Assembly (NCBI RefSeq): GCF_017254915.1
Contig: NZ_JAFKCT010000002.1
Coordinates: 1 to 64,000, forward strand
Direction of reading: 5' to 3'
DNA length: 64,000 nt
DNA from: Algoriphagus oliviformis
Lineage (GTDB): Bacteria > Bacteroidota > Bacteroidia > Cytophagales > Cyclobacteriaceae
In this document: in pieces, positions 56,277 to 64,000 of the stretch
Position numbering within the stretch: position 1 is the stretch's first letter
How the letters are laid out: each line of letters begins with the position of its first letter
The notes under the pieces: generated by a model
Seen by the model: the letters and a program-made list of their open reading frames with translations, nothing else
Told to the model about the DNA's origin: nothing
Databases searched by the model: none
Position numbers and translations under genes: made by a program

Positions 56277-57344
56277 TTAGATTTTTACGATCCAGCCTCG
56301 CGAGTCTTGGATGTCTCCGTATTTGATGCCGTCCAGCTCGTGGAGCACTTTGTACGAAAAAGCGTCGGGAGTCTTTTCGGGAAGTACGTAGTCCTTGCCG
56401 TTGACGTTGATCTTGGCAATATGGGCGATGGTAGCTGCGGTACCGGTACCGAAGGCTTCGCGTAGCGAGCCATTTTCCAAGGCTTCCTGAAGTTCGGATA
56501 CGGTCAGGAAACGCTCTTCCAAGGGTTTGCCCCAGTCTTTGGCCAGTCGGATCACCGAGTCTCTCGTGATCCCCTTGAGGATAGTCCCGGTGTTGGTGGG
56601 GGCGGTGATCAGCGTACCGTTGATGTCAAACATGACGTTCATCGTGCCACTTTCCTCGATTTTGCTGTGGGATTTGCCATCGGTCCAGAGCAGCTGGTCG
56701 TAGCCGGCACGCTGTGCCTGCAGCGCGGGGAAAAGCGACGCGGCGTAGTTTCCGGCGGTTTTTGCCCCGCCGGTGCCACCTTCGGTCGCACGGGTGAAGT
56801 CAGTCTCTACTTTCACCGTCACAGGCTTGCTGTAGTAAGCGCCTACCGGACAGGTGAAAATGATGAATTTATAAGTGTCGGATGGTTTTACCCCGATATA
56901 GTTGTCCGTGGCAAACATGTACGGGCGGATGTAGAGGCTTGCGCCTTTGCCGGACGGAATCCAGTTTTTGTCCACCTCCAAAAGTTGCAGCAGGCCCTCC
57001 ATGAATACTTCCTCGGGAATCTCCGGCATGCACATGCGGACCGCCGACTCGTTCATGCGCTGGGCGTTGGCATCCGCACGAAAGATGAGTATTTCGCCTT
57101 TGTCGTTTTTGTAGGCTTTCATGCCCTCAAAGATGGACTGGCCGTAGTGAAGCGCGGCATTGGCTGGATGGAGGTCTAGAGCTCCATAGGGCACGATGCG
57201 CAGATCTGTCCACTCGCCGTTTTTGTAATCCGCCACAAACATGTGGTCAGAAATGGTTTTGCCGAAGACCAGGTTGGAAAAGTCCGTTTCGGCAAGTCTG
57301 GAATGGGTGGTTTTCTGAACCGGGATAGCAAGTGTGGTTTTCAT
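56277..57344 (-). CDS. ilvE: Branched-chain amino acid aminotransferase
   Basis: A 355-residue class IV aminotransferase transferring the amino group between glutamate and Leu/Ile/Val. Motifs: ALHYGQSIFEGMKAYKNDKGEILIFRADAN, PSGKGASLYIRPYMFATDN, the PLP lysine in GGTGGAKTAGNYAAS, EESGTMNVMFDINGTLITAP and EAFGTGTAATI. Length is typical of the eukaryote-like BCAT group found in Bacteroidota. It is read alone. Confidence 0.94.
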   Translation of the reverse strand: MKTTLAIPVQKTTHSRLAETDFSNLVFGKTISDHMFVADYKNGEWTDLRIVPYGALDLHPANAALHYGQSIFEGMKAYKNDKGEILIFRADANAQRMNESAVRMCMPEIPEEVFMEGLLQLLEVDKNWIPSGKGASLYIRPYMFATDNYIGVKPSDTYKFIIFTCPVGAYYSKPVTVKVETDFTRATEGGTGGAKTAGNYAASLFPALQAQRAGYDQLLWTDGKSHSKIEESGTMNVMFDINGTLITAPTNTGTILKGITRDSVIRLAKDWGKPLEERFLTVSELQEALENGSLREAFGTGTAATIAHIAKINVNGKDYVLPEKTPDAFSYKVLHELDGIKYGDIQDSRGWIVKI

Positions 57345-57443
57345 ACGCTTTCTATTAGGAGGCGAAGGTGCCTGGTTTTTCTTTTTGTCGCTTTCCCTGG
57401 TTGGGTTTGCTTTCTGGGATGCAATTTATAAAAATGCCGCTGC

Positions 57444-57995
57444 TTATCTCAATCTTGGAGCCCAAGTCACCTCTTCTACTTCGAGTTCTTGTGCCATTTT
57501 TCTGCCCAAAACGAAAAGATAGTCCGAAAGTCGGTTGAGGTACTGGATTACCAGCTCGGCGACGGGTTCGATGGAAGAGAGCTCCACGGCTAGTCTTTCG
57601 CCCCGTCGGCAGACTGTCCGCGCCACGTGGCAGAAGGAAACGGAAGGATGTCCCCCCGGAAGGATAAACGCGGTCAGCATCGGAAGCTCGGCCTCCATCC
57701 GGTCCATCTCCTGCTCCAATGCCTCGATGTCCTGTGGGAGCAGATCCGGCTTTTTGACCTTGTCTTTCCCCGGAGCGGTGGCTAGGTCAGCACCGATGGT
57801 AAAGAGCCTGTCCTGGATTTCCTTCAGGAAATCAGCCCGTTTGGCATTGACCTCCTGGTCCCGGACCAGCCCGATAAAAGAATTCAATTCGTCGATCGTG
57901 CCGTAGGCGTCTATCCTCAAGTCTGATTTCGGTACCCGCTTGCCTCCTAAGAGTGATGTGATTCCCTGGTCTCCTGTTTTGGTATAGATTTTCAT
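57444..57995 (-). CDS. PduO-type cob(I)alamin adenosyltransferase
   Basis: A 183-residue enzyme that transfers adenosine from ATP to cob(I)alamin to form adenosylcobalamin. Family landmarks are MKIYTKTGDQGITSLLGGKRVPKSDLRIDAYGTIDELNSFIGLVRD at the ATP-binding N-terminus, the GGHPSVSFCHVARTVCRRGERL block with the substrate-binding residues, and YLNRLSDYLFVLGRKMA at the end. No other cobalamin gene is nearby, so it probably salvages cobalamin. Confidence 0.93.
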   Translation of the reverse strand: MKIYTKTGDQGITSLLGGKRVPKSDLRIDAYGTIDELNSFIGLVRDQEVNAKRADFLKEIQDRLFTIGADLATAPGKDKVKKPDLLPQDIEALEQEMDRMEAELPMLTAFILPGGHPSVSFCHVARTVCRRGERLAVELSSIEPVAELVIQYLNRLSDYLFVLGRKMAQELEVEEVTWAPRLR

Positions 57996-58051
57996 TCTGA
58001 CGCTCTTCTTTCGGAGTCAAAAATAAGAATCTATTTCAAATAAAGGGGAAA

Positions 58052-58768
58052 TCAGACGTGGACAGCGACTCCGCGGGTTGGGTTAGGATTGATCTTGTCA
58101 GTCTCCACGAGTCCGTCACGCAGACGGATCACGCGGTGGGCATAGTGGGCGATATCGTCTTCGTGGGTTACCATGATGATGGTGTTGCCCTTGGAGTGAA
58201 GCTCGTGAAAGAGCTCCATGATGTCGTAGGAAGTCTTGGAGTCCAAGTTTCCGGTCGGTTCATCGGCAAGGATGATACTGGGATTGTTCACCAGTGCCCG
58301 CGCGATGGCGACACGCTGGCGCTGTCCACCGGAAAGCTCGTTGGGGCGGTGCTTGGTGCGCTCGCCTAGGCCCACGTTCTCCAAGGCTTGGAAGGCCCGC
58401 TCTTCTCTTTCGGCTTTGCTGAATCCAGCATAGACGAGCGGAAGGGCCACATTGTCCAGGCAGGAAGCCCTAGGAAGCAGGTTGAAGGTCTGAAATACAA
58501 AGCCGATTTCCTTGTTTCGGATCTCGGCCAGCTCGTTTTCGCTCATGTCGCTGACATCTTTGCCAGCCAATACGTAGGTGCCGGAGGTAGGAGAGTCCAG
58601 GCAGCCGATGATGTTCATCAGCGTGGACTTGCCAGATCCGGAAGGCCCCATGAAAGCCACATATTCCCCACGATCCACGGTGATACTCACTGACTTGAGG
58701 GCTTGGATGATCTCGGAGCCCATTTTATAGGTTTTGTTGATTTCGTGGGTTTCTATGACTCTGCTCAT
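58052..58768 (-). CDS. LolD/MacB-type ABC transporter ATP-binding protein
   Basis: A 238-residue ATPase: Walker [11 protein letters not shown]-loop in VFQTFNLLP, signature [15 protein letters not shown], Walker [14 protein letters not shown] and switch-His in [13 protein letters not shown]. The MacB/LolD group energises FtsX-type permeases. It may serve the LolC/E-like permease at 1974, but it is 55 kb away with no linked permease, so pairing is inference. Confidence 0.93.
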   Translation of the reverse strand: MSRVIETHEINKTYKMGSEIIQALKSVSITVDRGEYVAFMGPSGSGKSTLMNIIGCLDSPTSGTYVLAGKDVSDMSENELAEIRNKEIGFVFQTFNLLPRASCLDNVALPLVYAGFSKAEREERAFQALENVGLGERTKHRPNELSGGQRQRVAIARALVNNPSIILADEPTGNLDSKTSYDIMELFHELHSKGNTIIMVTHEDDIAHYAHRVIRLRDGLVETDKINPNPTRGVAVHV

Positions 58769-58846
58769 GGTAGAAAATTTTGCTTAAGATAGTGGTTTAG
58801 TATTTAAAATTTCGAAGGCCGATGGGTCAAAATACGTGAAAAAGTG

Positions 58847-61612
58847 CTAATAGTTTGTCCTTTGGAGCAATTCGATCTCGTCCCAGCTCATCCAGTTGCG
58901 CATTTCCTGGATCGCATCCGTGGCGTAGTTGTCCAGGCCGATTCGCTTCGCCGCCTGCACCTTTCTGATCCACAGCAGGGGATCCCTGCTGAATTCGCTG
59001 GCGGTGTTGAGCAGCTCATACTGGGCCAAAGGGTCGGGCATGCGGTCCGCTGCACTCAGGATGAGCGGCGTGCGATAGGGGTTTGCCGTGAGTTCCTCGC
59101 CGACTTTCAGGAAGTCCATGTAGGCCGTTAGTGAGTTTTGGTTTGCCCAGTCGGTTTTTTGCAGAAACTCGTTCAGCTTGTCCTCGTTTTCCACCTTTCC
59201 CTTTAATACTTTTCCCAGCTCGTTTAGCTGGTAGCTGGTCAGTCCATGGGCTTTTCTCTCCAGGATCAAAAAAGCCAAAGCAGCCCTGGAATCCGGAGAG
59301 CTAAGCGTATTCCAGCGGTCGAAAAGCTTGTCCGGCAGCGTTTGGTTGAACGTAGCCAGCAAGGACAGGAATTCATCCTTGGTGTTGGATTCCGGTACCT
59401 GGTATTTCGCGCGGAGCTCTTCTGCTTTTTCCCCAAATCCACCCAAGTCCATCATGCCCAGATGATAAGGCCTAAAAGCTTTTAAGCCTTTTTCCTCGGC
59501 TGCGATGAGGTCTTTCGCCGCTTTTTCAAAATCCAGGTTTCTGGCCAAAATCCCCGCGGTCAAGTTGAGGTAGTAGCCTGCGTCGCCGGGATTGCGGAAG
59601 GCCAGCCCGTTCAGGTTTTTGACCGCTTCGGTCACCCGACCGGCCGCAAGGCTCCTGATGGAGGCTGTCTCCTGCACCTGCATCAGATATTCCAACATCT
59701 GGGGCTGGCGGCTCAGGGAGTCTATCCAGGCCAGGTCCTCGGAGGTATTGGCCTGCGCAGGTACGGAAAAGAGATTTCTCGTCCCTGCATTCAACAGCAT
59801 GGGGGAGGATTCCAGCTCCAGCTTTTTGCGAAGCGAGGCCAATTCCTCCTCGCTGGAAAGCTCGCCTCGGAGGTTTTTGGCGGCTAGGAGGTTGATCTGG
59901 GAAGCCAAATCTTGGGATACTTCCAGTTCATCCTGCTCTAGCTGCAGCTTGCTGCGCATCGCCAGGAGGTTGGAGGCTACGATAGGGTCGGTCGCCTGAT
60001 TTTCCTCCAAAAGCTTCACGGCTTCGTCAGCCCTGCGGACTTTCACATAGACCAAAGCGAGGTTGTTGAGTAGCTGCGGATTGCCTGGAAATCGCTTTAG
60101 GCCGTTTTCGAGGTAAAACACGGCTTCGAAGGGCTTGTTTTCCAGTAGCATCCGCGAGCTCAGCAGCAGGATGTTGTCGACTTGCGGGGCTTCCGCAAAG
60201 CTTTCGTCCAAATGTTCCTTGGCCAGTGTGGGCTGGTTGAGCTCAAAGAGCAGGTGCGCAGTCGCGTTTTTTGCCTTTTTGTTTTTCCGGAACGAGTCCC
60301 AGGCATTTTCATAGAGTATGCTCGCCTCGAGTTTTTGGCCGGTCTGGTAGTAGTAGTCCCCAAGGATGTTGGTCGTCAGGGAGTTGGCCTGGGCGGCGAT
60401 CACCGCGTCCATGTAGATGGTGACCACCAGGATGGAGATCAGCCCGCCGATGCGGAGGTGGTAGTAAGGCAGTGAATAGGGCTGGAAAAGCACCTTTTCG
60501 ATGGCCTTGCCTGTGTCCATGATGGACAGGAAGTTGCTGAAAAGGTAAACCAGGAAAAATAGCGAAAAGCCAAACTGGCTGTAGATGATCACGTGCTTTG
60601 CAAATTCCCCCGCGGCTTCGTTGCCGGAGAGTTCCAGCTTCCACAGCAGCCAGCAGGTCATGGCAAATCCAAACAGAAAAAGCGCCTTTAGATAGACGGG
60701 AAGGGCGGCGACTTCTTTTTCCTGTTCCAGTTTTTCCCGCGTAGAGATCCAGCCCAACACCCCGATCGGGAGGATCAACAGCAAAGCGGTCGATGTGGGA
60801 AGAGGAAGGTTTATTTCACCCTTCAAGTCCAGAAGCAACAGGATCAGGCCGATCAGATACAGCGCGCCGATGCCGAAAATCTGCCAGGAGATCTTCATGC
60901 TGATGTTTTGGTTGGCTCGCGCCAAAAGCACATAGATACCCGACAAGACGCCGTGACCTTGCCAAAAGATCCAGGCGATGGACATGCCCAGGGCGATGAC
61001 CAGGCTTTGCTCGGCCAGATAAAGCTGGGGAAGGGCGATGGGGCTCAGGCTCACGAGTGCCAGCAAGGCAGCGCCGCTGGATAGAAAGAGCGTCAGCCAA
61101 CGCATCCAAAAAGGAGCGTTTGGCCTCCAGACGTGGAAAACCAACAACGGCAAGACTGTGCCGGCAATCAGGATGATCAGGGGGAGGTTGGAGCTGGGCG
61201 AGCCAATGTTTAGGCCATTGGAATTGAATAGCGTAAGCAAAACAATCCAGGCTGCGGAGGCGATGAGAAAGGGGATCTTTCTGAAGGTGCTGAAAAGTGC
61301 CAGTGCAGAGACGCAAACCAGGAACACGACGGCGCCAAAGAGGTAACTTTCTCCTAATGTGAAGCCGGGCAAAAGTGAGTGGAATTCCTGAAAGACCAGG
61401 TAGTTGTCCACTTCGACCGGAAAGGCCAGTGCACCAAAACTCACCCAGTCTATGGGCACGGCCAGCGTGTCCAAAAACGCCGCCGGGGCAATCTGCGGAT
61501 AGGCAGACGCGCCAAACCACAATGAGTAGAGCGCAAAAAGCCCTCCGGTCACGAGGAGCAGGAGGGCGGATGTTTTGGCCAGAAAGTCCAAAGGAAGGGT
61601 TTTTCGCTGCAT
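58847..61612 (-). CDS. Large membrane-TPR protein
   Basis: A 921-residue protein. The N-terminal ~420 residues contain about ten membrane helices with short loops (for example FLAKTSALLLLVTGGLFALYS and ISILVVTIYMDAVIAA), followed by a ~500-residue C-terminal part of TPR repeats (LGDYYYQTGQKLEASILYENAWDSF, LLENKPFEAVFYLENGLKRFPGNPQLLNNLALVYVKVRRADEA). No catalytic motif is visible. The gene begins 2 bp after the gatC stop, and no family is recognised. A sensor or assembly scaffold role is only possible. Confidence 0.65.
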   Translation of the reverse strand: MQRKTLPLDFLAKTSALLLLVTGGLFALYSLWFGASAYPQIAPAAFLDTLAVPIDWVSFGALAFPVEVDNYLVFQEFHSLLPGFTLGESYLFGAVVFLVCVSALALFSTFRKIPFLIASAAWIVLLTLFNSNGLNIGSPSSNLPLIILIAGTVLPLLVFHVWRPNAPFWMRWLTLFLSSGAALLALVSLSPIALPQLYLAEQSLVIALGMSIAWIFWQGHGVLSGIYVLLARANQNISMKISWQIFGIGALYLIGLILLLLDLKGEINLPLPTSTALLLILPIGVLGWISTREKLEQEKEVAALPVYLKALFLFGFAMTCWLLWKLELSGNEAAGEFAKHVIIYSQFGFSLFFLVYLFSNFLSIMDTGKAIEKVLFQPYSLPYYHLRIGGLISILVVTIYMDAVIAAQANSLTTNILGDYYYQTGQKLEASILYENAWDSFRKNKKAKNATAHLLFELNQPTLAKEHLDESFAEAPQVDNILLLSSRMLLENKPFEAVFYLENGLKRFPGNPQLLNNLALVYVKVRRADEAVKLLEENQATDPIVASNLLAMRSKLQLEQDELEVSQDLASQINLLAAKNLRGELSSEEELASLRKKLELESSPMLLNAGTRNLFSVPAQANTSEDLAWIDSLSRQPQMLEYLMQVQETASIRSLAAGRVTEAVKNLNGLAFRNPGDAGYYLNLTAGILARNLDFEKAAKDLIAAEEKGLKAFRPYHLGMMDLGGFGEKAEELRAKYQVPESNTKDEFLSLLATFNQTLPDKLFDRWNTLSSPDSRAALAFLILERKAHGLTSYQLNELGKVLKGKVENEDKLNEFLQKTDWANQNSLTAYMDFLKVGEELTANPYRTPLILSAADRMPDPLAQYELLNTASEFSRDPLLWIRKVQAAKRIGLDNYATDAIQEMRNWMSWDEIELLQRTNY

Positions 61613-61614
61613 TC

Positions 61615-61902
61615 CTATTCCAATACTTTCGGTACGCGGAAGTAGTCTTCGTCACGCTTGGGGGCGTTTTTGAGGCCTGCTTCGTGGTCAAGGTGCGTCC
61701 CCACTTTGTCCTCGCGCATGTCGTTGACCTCGGAAGACATGGTGGTCAGGGGCTCCACGTCGCTGGTGTCCACCTCATTGAGCTGCTCCACCCAATCCAG
61801 GATTTGGGACATGTCCTGGGACATTTTTTCCGCAGAGCTCTCGTCAAATTCCAGCCGGGCCAGATGCGCGATTTTCTTGATGGAGGCTTTGTCTATTTTC
61901 AT
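61615..61902 (-). CDS. gatC: Glutamyl-tRNA(Gln) amidotransferase subunit C
   Basis: A 95-residue GatC protein: KIDKASIKKIAHLARLEFDESSAEKMSQDMSQILDWVEQLNEVDTSDVEPLTTMSSEVNDMREDKVG. It is the small stabilising subunit of the GatCAB amidotransferase that makes Gln-tRNA(Gln). gatA and gatB are not in the window. It overlaps plsC by 4 bp. Confidence 0.93.
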   Translation of the reverse strand: MKIDKASIKKIAHLARLEFDESSAEKMSQDMSQILDWVEQLNEVDTSDVEPLTTMSSEVNDMREDKVGTHLDHEAGLKNAPKRDEDYFRVPKVLE

Positions 61903-62654
61903 TTCTCAGGGGATTCTAGGTTTGGATCTACGGCATTGTCCCGATTCAGTTGCTCTTGGATGATGCCAAAACAAGCGGCTCTCAAGCTGTCGTCCGAGAC
62001 AAAATCCCTCGGGTGCAGCGCCGGGTGGAAGACCATTTTTGCGCGTCTCCTTTGGAGCAAAAAATGGCCGTCGTCGGGCAAAATTAGATGATTATAGGAT
62101 AAAGTGACAGGGATGACGGGGATTTGTTTTTCCATGGCCAGGCGAAAAGCGCCATTTTTGAAGGCGATCATCTGGGGTGGGCGCTTGGTGAAAATACCTC
62201 CTTCGGGAAAGAGGACGATGCCGCTGCCGCGGTCAAGTGCCTCGCCCGCCCGGCGCATCGTCTCGGCGCGGCTCTTCATCCTGTCCCGGTCCACGGCGAT
62301 ATGGAGCATTTTGAAATAGTAGCCAAAAAGCGGTGCCTTGCGGATAGACGCTTTGCCTACAAAAAGCACATCGCCTGGGATAAAACCCATCATCGCCACG
62401 TCTAGGTAGCTAAAGTGGTTGGCCAGAAAGATGTAGGGGCTGCCGCTTTTCAGCTTGGCCTTCATCTCGATATCTACCGGAAGCAAAATCAGGGAAAAAT
62501 AGACCCTTGCCCAGTAGCGGTTGATTTTCCTCCCGTACTTTTTCCAGCCAGGCATCCAGATGCAGATCAGGATAAACGGAAAGATGAGCAGAAAGGTGAG
62601 GATGAACATCACCGCCGCATAGACCGAGTAGATGCGTCGGAGCAGCCTATTCAT
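61899..62654 (-). CDS. plsC: 1-acyl-sn-glycerol-3-phosphate acyltransferase
   Basis: A 251-residue enzyme that acylates lysophosphatidic acid in membrane phospholipid synthesis. N-terminal membrane helix (about 10-30), the catalytic NHFSYLD (NHxxxxD form), the substrate-binding FPEGGIF and PVIPVTLSYN. It overlaps gatC (4 bp) and the globin gene (8 bp), so the three form one tightly packed unit on the minus strand. Confidence 0.93.
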   Translation of the reverse strand: MNRLLRRIYSVYAAVMFILTFLLIFPFILICIWMPGWKKYGRKINRYWARVYFSLILLPVDIEMKAKLKSGSPYIFLANHFSYLDVAMMGFIPGDVLFVGKASIRKAPLFGYYFKMLHIAVDRDRMKSRAETMRRAGEALDRGSGIVLFPEGGIFTKRPPQMIAFKNGAFRLAMEKQIPVIPVTLSYNHLILPDDGHFLLQRRRAKMVFHPALHPRDFVSDDSLRAACFGIIQEQLNRDNAVDPNLESPEK

Positions 62655-63024
62655 GGTTGATCATGTGGTTGGCGACTTTGATGAAATAGCCCGCCATGAG
62701 CTCTTTGGCATTTTGCTCGGGTCCGAGCCGGTCCAGGGCAGTCAGCATCGCATTCAGCCAATGGTCACGCATCTCCGGGCCGATCTGCCAGTCCAGATGG
62801 CGCATTCTCAGTCGGGGATGGCCCCGCTCCTCATAATAGGTCTGCGGCCCGCCAAACACCTGGAGGAGAAAGAGAAAAAGCCTTCGCTCGGCAGGGGCGA
62901 GGTCCTCGTCTGGATAGAGCTTTCGCAGGTCGGGGATTTGCCGCACTTCCTCGTAAAAGTAGCGCGTCAGCAGTCGGATTTGATCTTCGCCGATCAGTTC
63001 ATAGATGGACTGAAATGGATTCAT
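62647..63024 (-). CDS. Group II-type truncated hemoglobin
   Basis: A 125-residue haem protein of the truncated globin family: ELIGEDQIRLLTRYFYEEVRQIPDLRKLYP, FGGPQTYYEERGHPRLRMRHLDWQIGPEMRDHWLNAMLTAL. The distal/proximal His candidate is in RMRHLDW; the GGPQTYYEERGHPRLRMRH block is typical of group II (trHbO). Such proteins bind O2/NO. It overlaps plsC by 8 bp and starts 27 bp after the NfeD-type gene's stop. Confidence 0.88.
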   Translation of the reverse strand: MNPFQSIYELIGEDQIRLLTRYFYEEVRQIPDLRKLYPDEDLAPAERRLFLFLLQVFGGPQTYYEERGHPRLRMRHLDWQIGPEMRDHWLNAMLTALDRLGPEQNAKELMAGYFIKVANHMINHE

Positions 63025-63051
63025 GCCGTAAACTTAGGGAAATCTTCCGGC

Positions 63052-64000
63052 TCAGGATTGGAGATTTTTCACCTTCAGCGAGGTGCCTTCGGTGGAGATG
63101 ACGACGATCTTTTCGCCTTGGTCGATGAATTCACCTCTGGAGTAAGCGTCGTAGATCTCGCCGTCGATTTCCACTTTGCCGCTTGGGCGAAGACGGGAGT
63201 GGACTGTGCCCGTTTTTCCCATCATCCCACTGCTGTAGAAGCTGGACGTGTAGCCTTGGCTGCGATCTTGGGTGTCCGCTAGCGTCACATGGCGAAAGGC
63301 CCCCCATTCGTTCACTTTGGGAGTCAGCCAAAAGACCAAGCCAACAGAGGCCAGTGAAGCCAAAATCACCGTCAACAACGCGCCAAACAACTGGGAGGCC
63401 GGGACAAAATCAAAGTTGAAGTCCTGGTTGGGCACCATGCCAAGCACCAGCCCGCCGATGATGCACACGATGCCGAGCACGCCGAAAATACCGAATCCGG
63501 GAATCACAAAAAGCTCTATCGCCAGCAAGATGATCCCGGCAAAGAAGACGAGTATTTCCCAGTTTTCGGCGAGCCCATTCAGATAGTAGGGGATGAAGTA
63601 CAGGGCGGTGGCGATGATGGAAGCGACGATGGGGAAGCCCACGCCGGGAGTTTGCAGTTCAAAATAGATGCCCCCGACGATGATCAGGATCAAAACCCCG
63701 CTGATGGCCGGGCTAAGGAAAAAGGAAATGATCTTGTCCACAGTGTCTTCCTCGTAGGCCAGCACCTCCGCATTTTCCAGATTTTGGGCTTGGAGTATCG
63801 CTTCGATGGAGCGGTATTCCCCTTCGCAAAAGCCGTATTTGATCGCCTCGGACACCGAAAGCGTAATGACCGATCCGGCGCTGGAGATCCCTTCGATTTC
63901 TATTTTTTCGTCCACCATGCCCTCGGCGATGCGCGGATCACGGCCTCTAGCCTCTGCCGTGCTGCGCATCATAGAGCGCATATAGGACTGGTATTTGTCC
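63052..64000 (-). CDS. NfeD-type membrane protein/ClpP-like protease, partial (5' end outside window)
   Basis: The reading frame is open to the window edge, so the 5' part is cut off. The visible ~316 residues include a C-terminal portion of a ClpP-class serine protease domain (RDPRIAEGMVDEKIEIEGISS...KYGFCEGEYRSIEAIL), four or more membrane helices and a final OB-fold NfeD domain (GKTGTVHSRLRPSGKVEIDGEIYDAYSRGEFIDQGEKIVVISTEGTSLKV). This is the long NfeD form; it probably cleaves membrane proteins and pairs with stomatin-type proteins. The gatC-plsC-globin genes follow on the same strand. Confidence 0.85.
   Translation of the reverse strand, partial: DKYQSYMRSMMRSTAEARGRDPRIAEGMVDEKIEIEGISSAGSVITLSVSEAIKYGFCEGEYRSIEAILQAQNLENAEVLAYEEDTVDKIISFFLSPAISGVLILIIVGGIYFELQTPGVGFPIVASIIATALYFIPYYLNGLAENWEILVFFAGIILLAIELFVIPGFGIFGVLGIVCIIGGLVLGMVPNQDFNFDFVPASQLFGALLTVILASLASVGLVFWLTPKVNEWGAFRHVTLADTQDRSQGYTSSFYSSGMMGKTGTVHSRLRPSGKVEIDGEIYDAYSRGEFIDQGEKIVVISTEGTSLKVKNLQS

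Noticed and set aside
1..64000. CRISPR array, tRNA, rRNA or IS element
   Set aside because: No regular repeat-spacer array, no tRNA cloverleaf and no transposase or rRNA segment was seen in any gap.

Overview
The window looks like chromosome of a Bacteroidota bacterium, most likely of the order Cytophagales and possibly near the Cyclobacteriaceae (inference from gene content; no rRNA is present to test it). Supporting signs are promoter boxes of the TAnnTTTG type, almost no Shine-Dalgarno sequences except the one inside prfB, many lipoproteins and TPR proteins, a NamZ-type muramidase, a NagX-type acetyltransferase, DUF4394 and S9 peptidase proteins, and small intergenic repeats recurring between genes. 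GC is a little above 50 % across most of the window; 5.2-6.7 kb is clearly AT-rich and looks foreign. I see no tRNA, rRNA, CRISPR array, insertion sequence or prophage.

Layout. 0-5 kb: repeat-rich end, namZ, a LolC/E-like ABC permease, a polyprenol-phosphate mannosyltransferase and an ATP-grasp enzyme. 5.2-6.7 kb: AT-rich island with unknown small genes, one of them frameshifted. 6.8-9 kb: VOC protein, metallo-beta-lactamase-fold hydrolase, TPR lipoprotein. 9.2-13.8 kb: histidine operon hisG-hisD-hisC-hisB on the minus strand with a ~190-nt leader. 14.1-14.6 kb: PBECR-like nuclease/DUF2283 pair. 14.7-20 kb: S9 peptidase, DUF4287/DUF5655 protein, endonuclease/exonuclease/phosphatase-fold protein, NagX-like acetyltransferase. 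20-26.6 kb: subtilisin-like lipoprotein, class III cyclase with TPRs, secreted GH20 hexosaminidase. 26.7-31.2 kb: lemA-DUF2207 pair, VOC protein, ArsR-SRPBCC-DinB operon with a visible operator pair, cold-shock protein. 31.4-36.5 kb: M15A peptidase, M19-like metallohydrolase, fructose-bisphosphate aldolase, GH13 lipoprotein. 36.8-42.2 kb: a 1,799-residue protein carrying two alpha/beta-hydrolase domains, a caspase-like CHAT domain and a helical C-terminus. 42.4-44.9 kb: Crp/Fnr regulator, universal stress protein and TauE/SafE exporter sharing a palindromic operator. 45-54 kb: duplicated DUF4394 lipoprotein, membrane protein, TPR protein, Lrp regulator, NUDIX, MATE, M24 peptidase, MFS. 54-58.8 kb: RelE-type toxin-antitoxin pair, prfB with its programmed frameshift, ilvE, cobalamin adenosyltransferase, LolD-like ATPase. 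58.8-64 kb: large membrane-TPR protein, gatC, plsC, truncated globin, and an NfeD-type protein running off the window.

The most interesting system is the lipase-lipase-CHAT protein, which has the architecture expected of a protease-activated lipase or an anti-phage/stress effector; no such function is shown by the sequence alone. The best-supported regulatory finding is the Crp/Fnr locus, where two palindromes of the form GTRAC-N4-GTYAC sit at nearly the same distance upstream of similar -7 boxes, in front of the regulator gene and the tauE gene. Cell-wall and amino-sugar handling recurs (NamZ, GH20, NagX-like, M15A). A frameshifted RelE-type toxin start and a frameshifted gene in the AT-rich island are the clearest broken genes.
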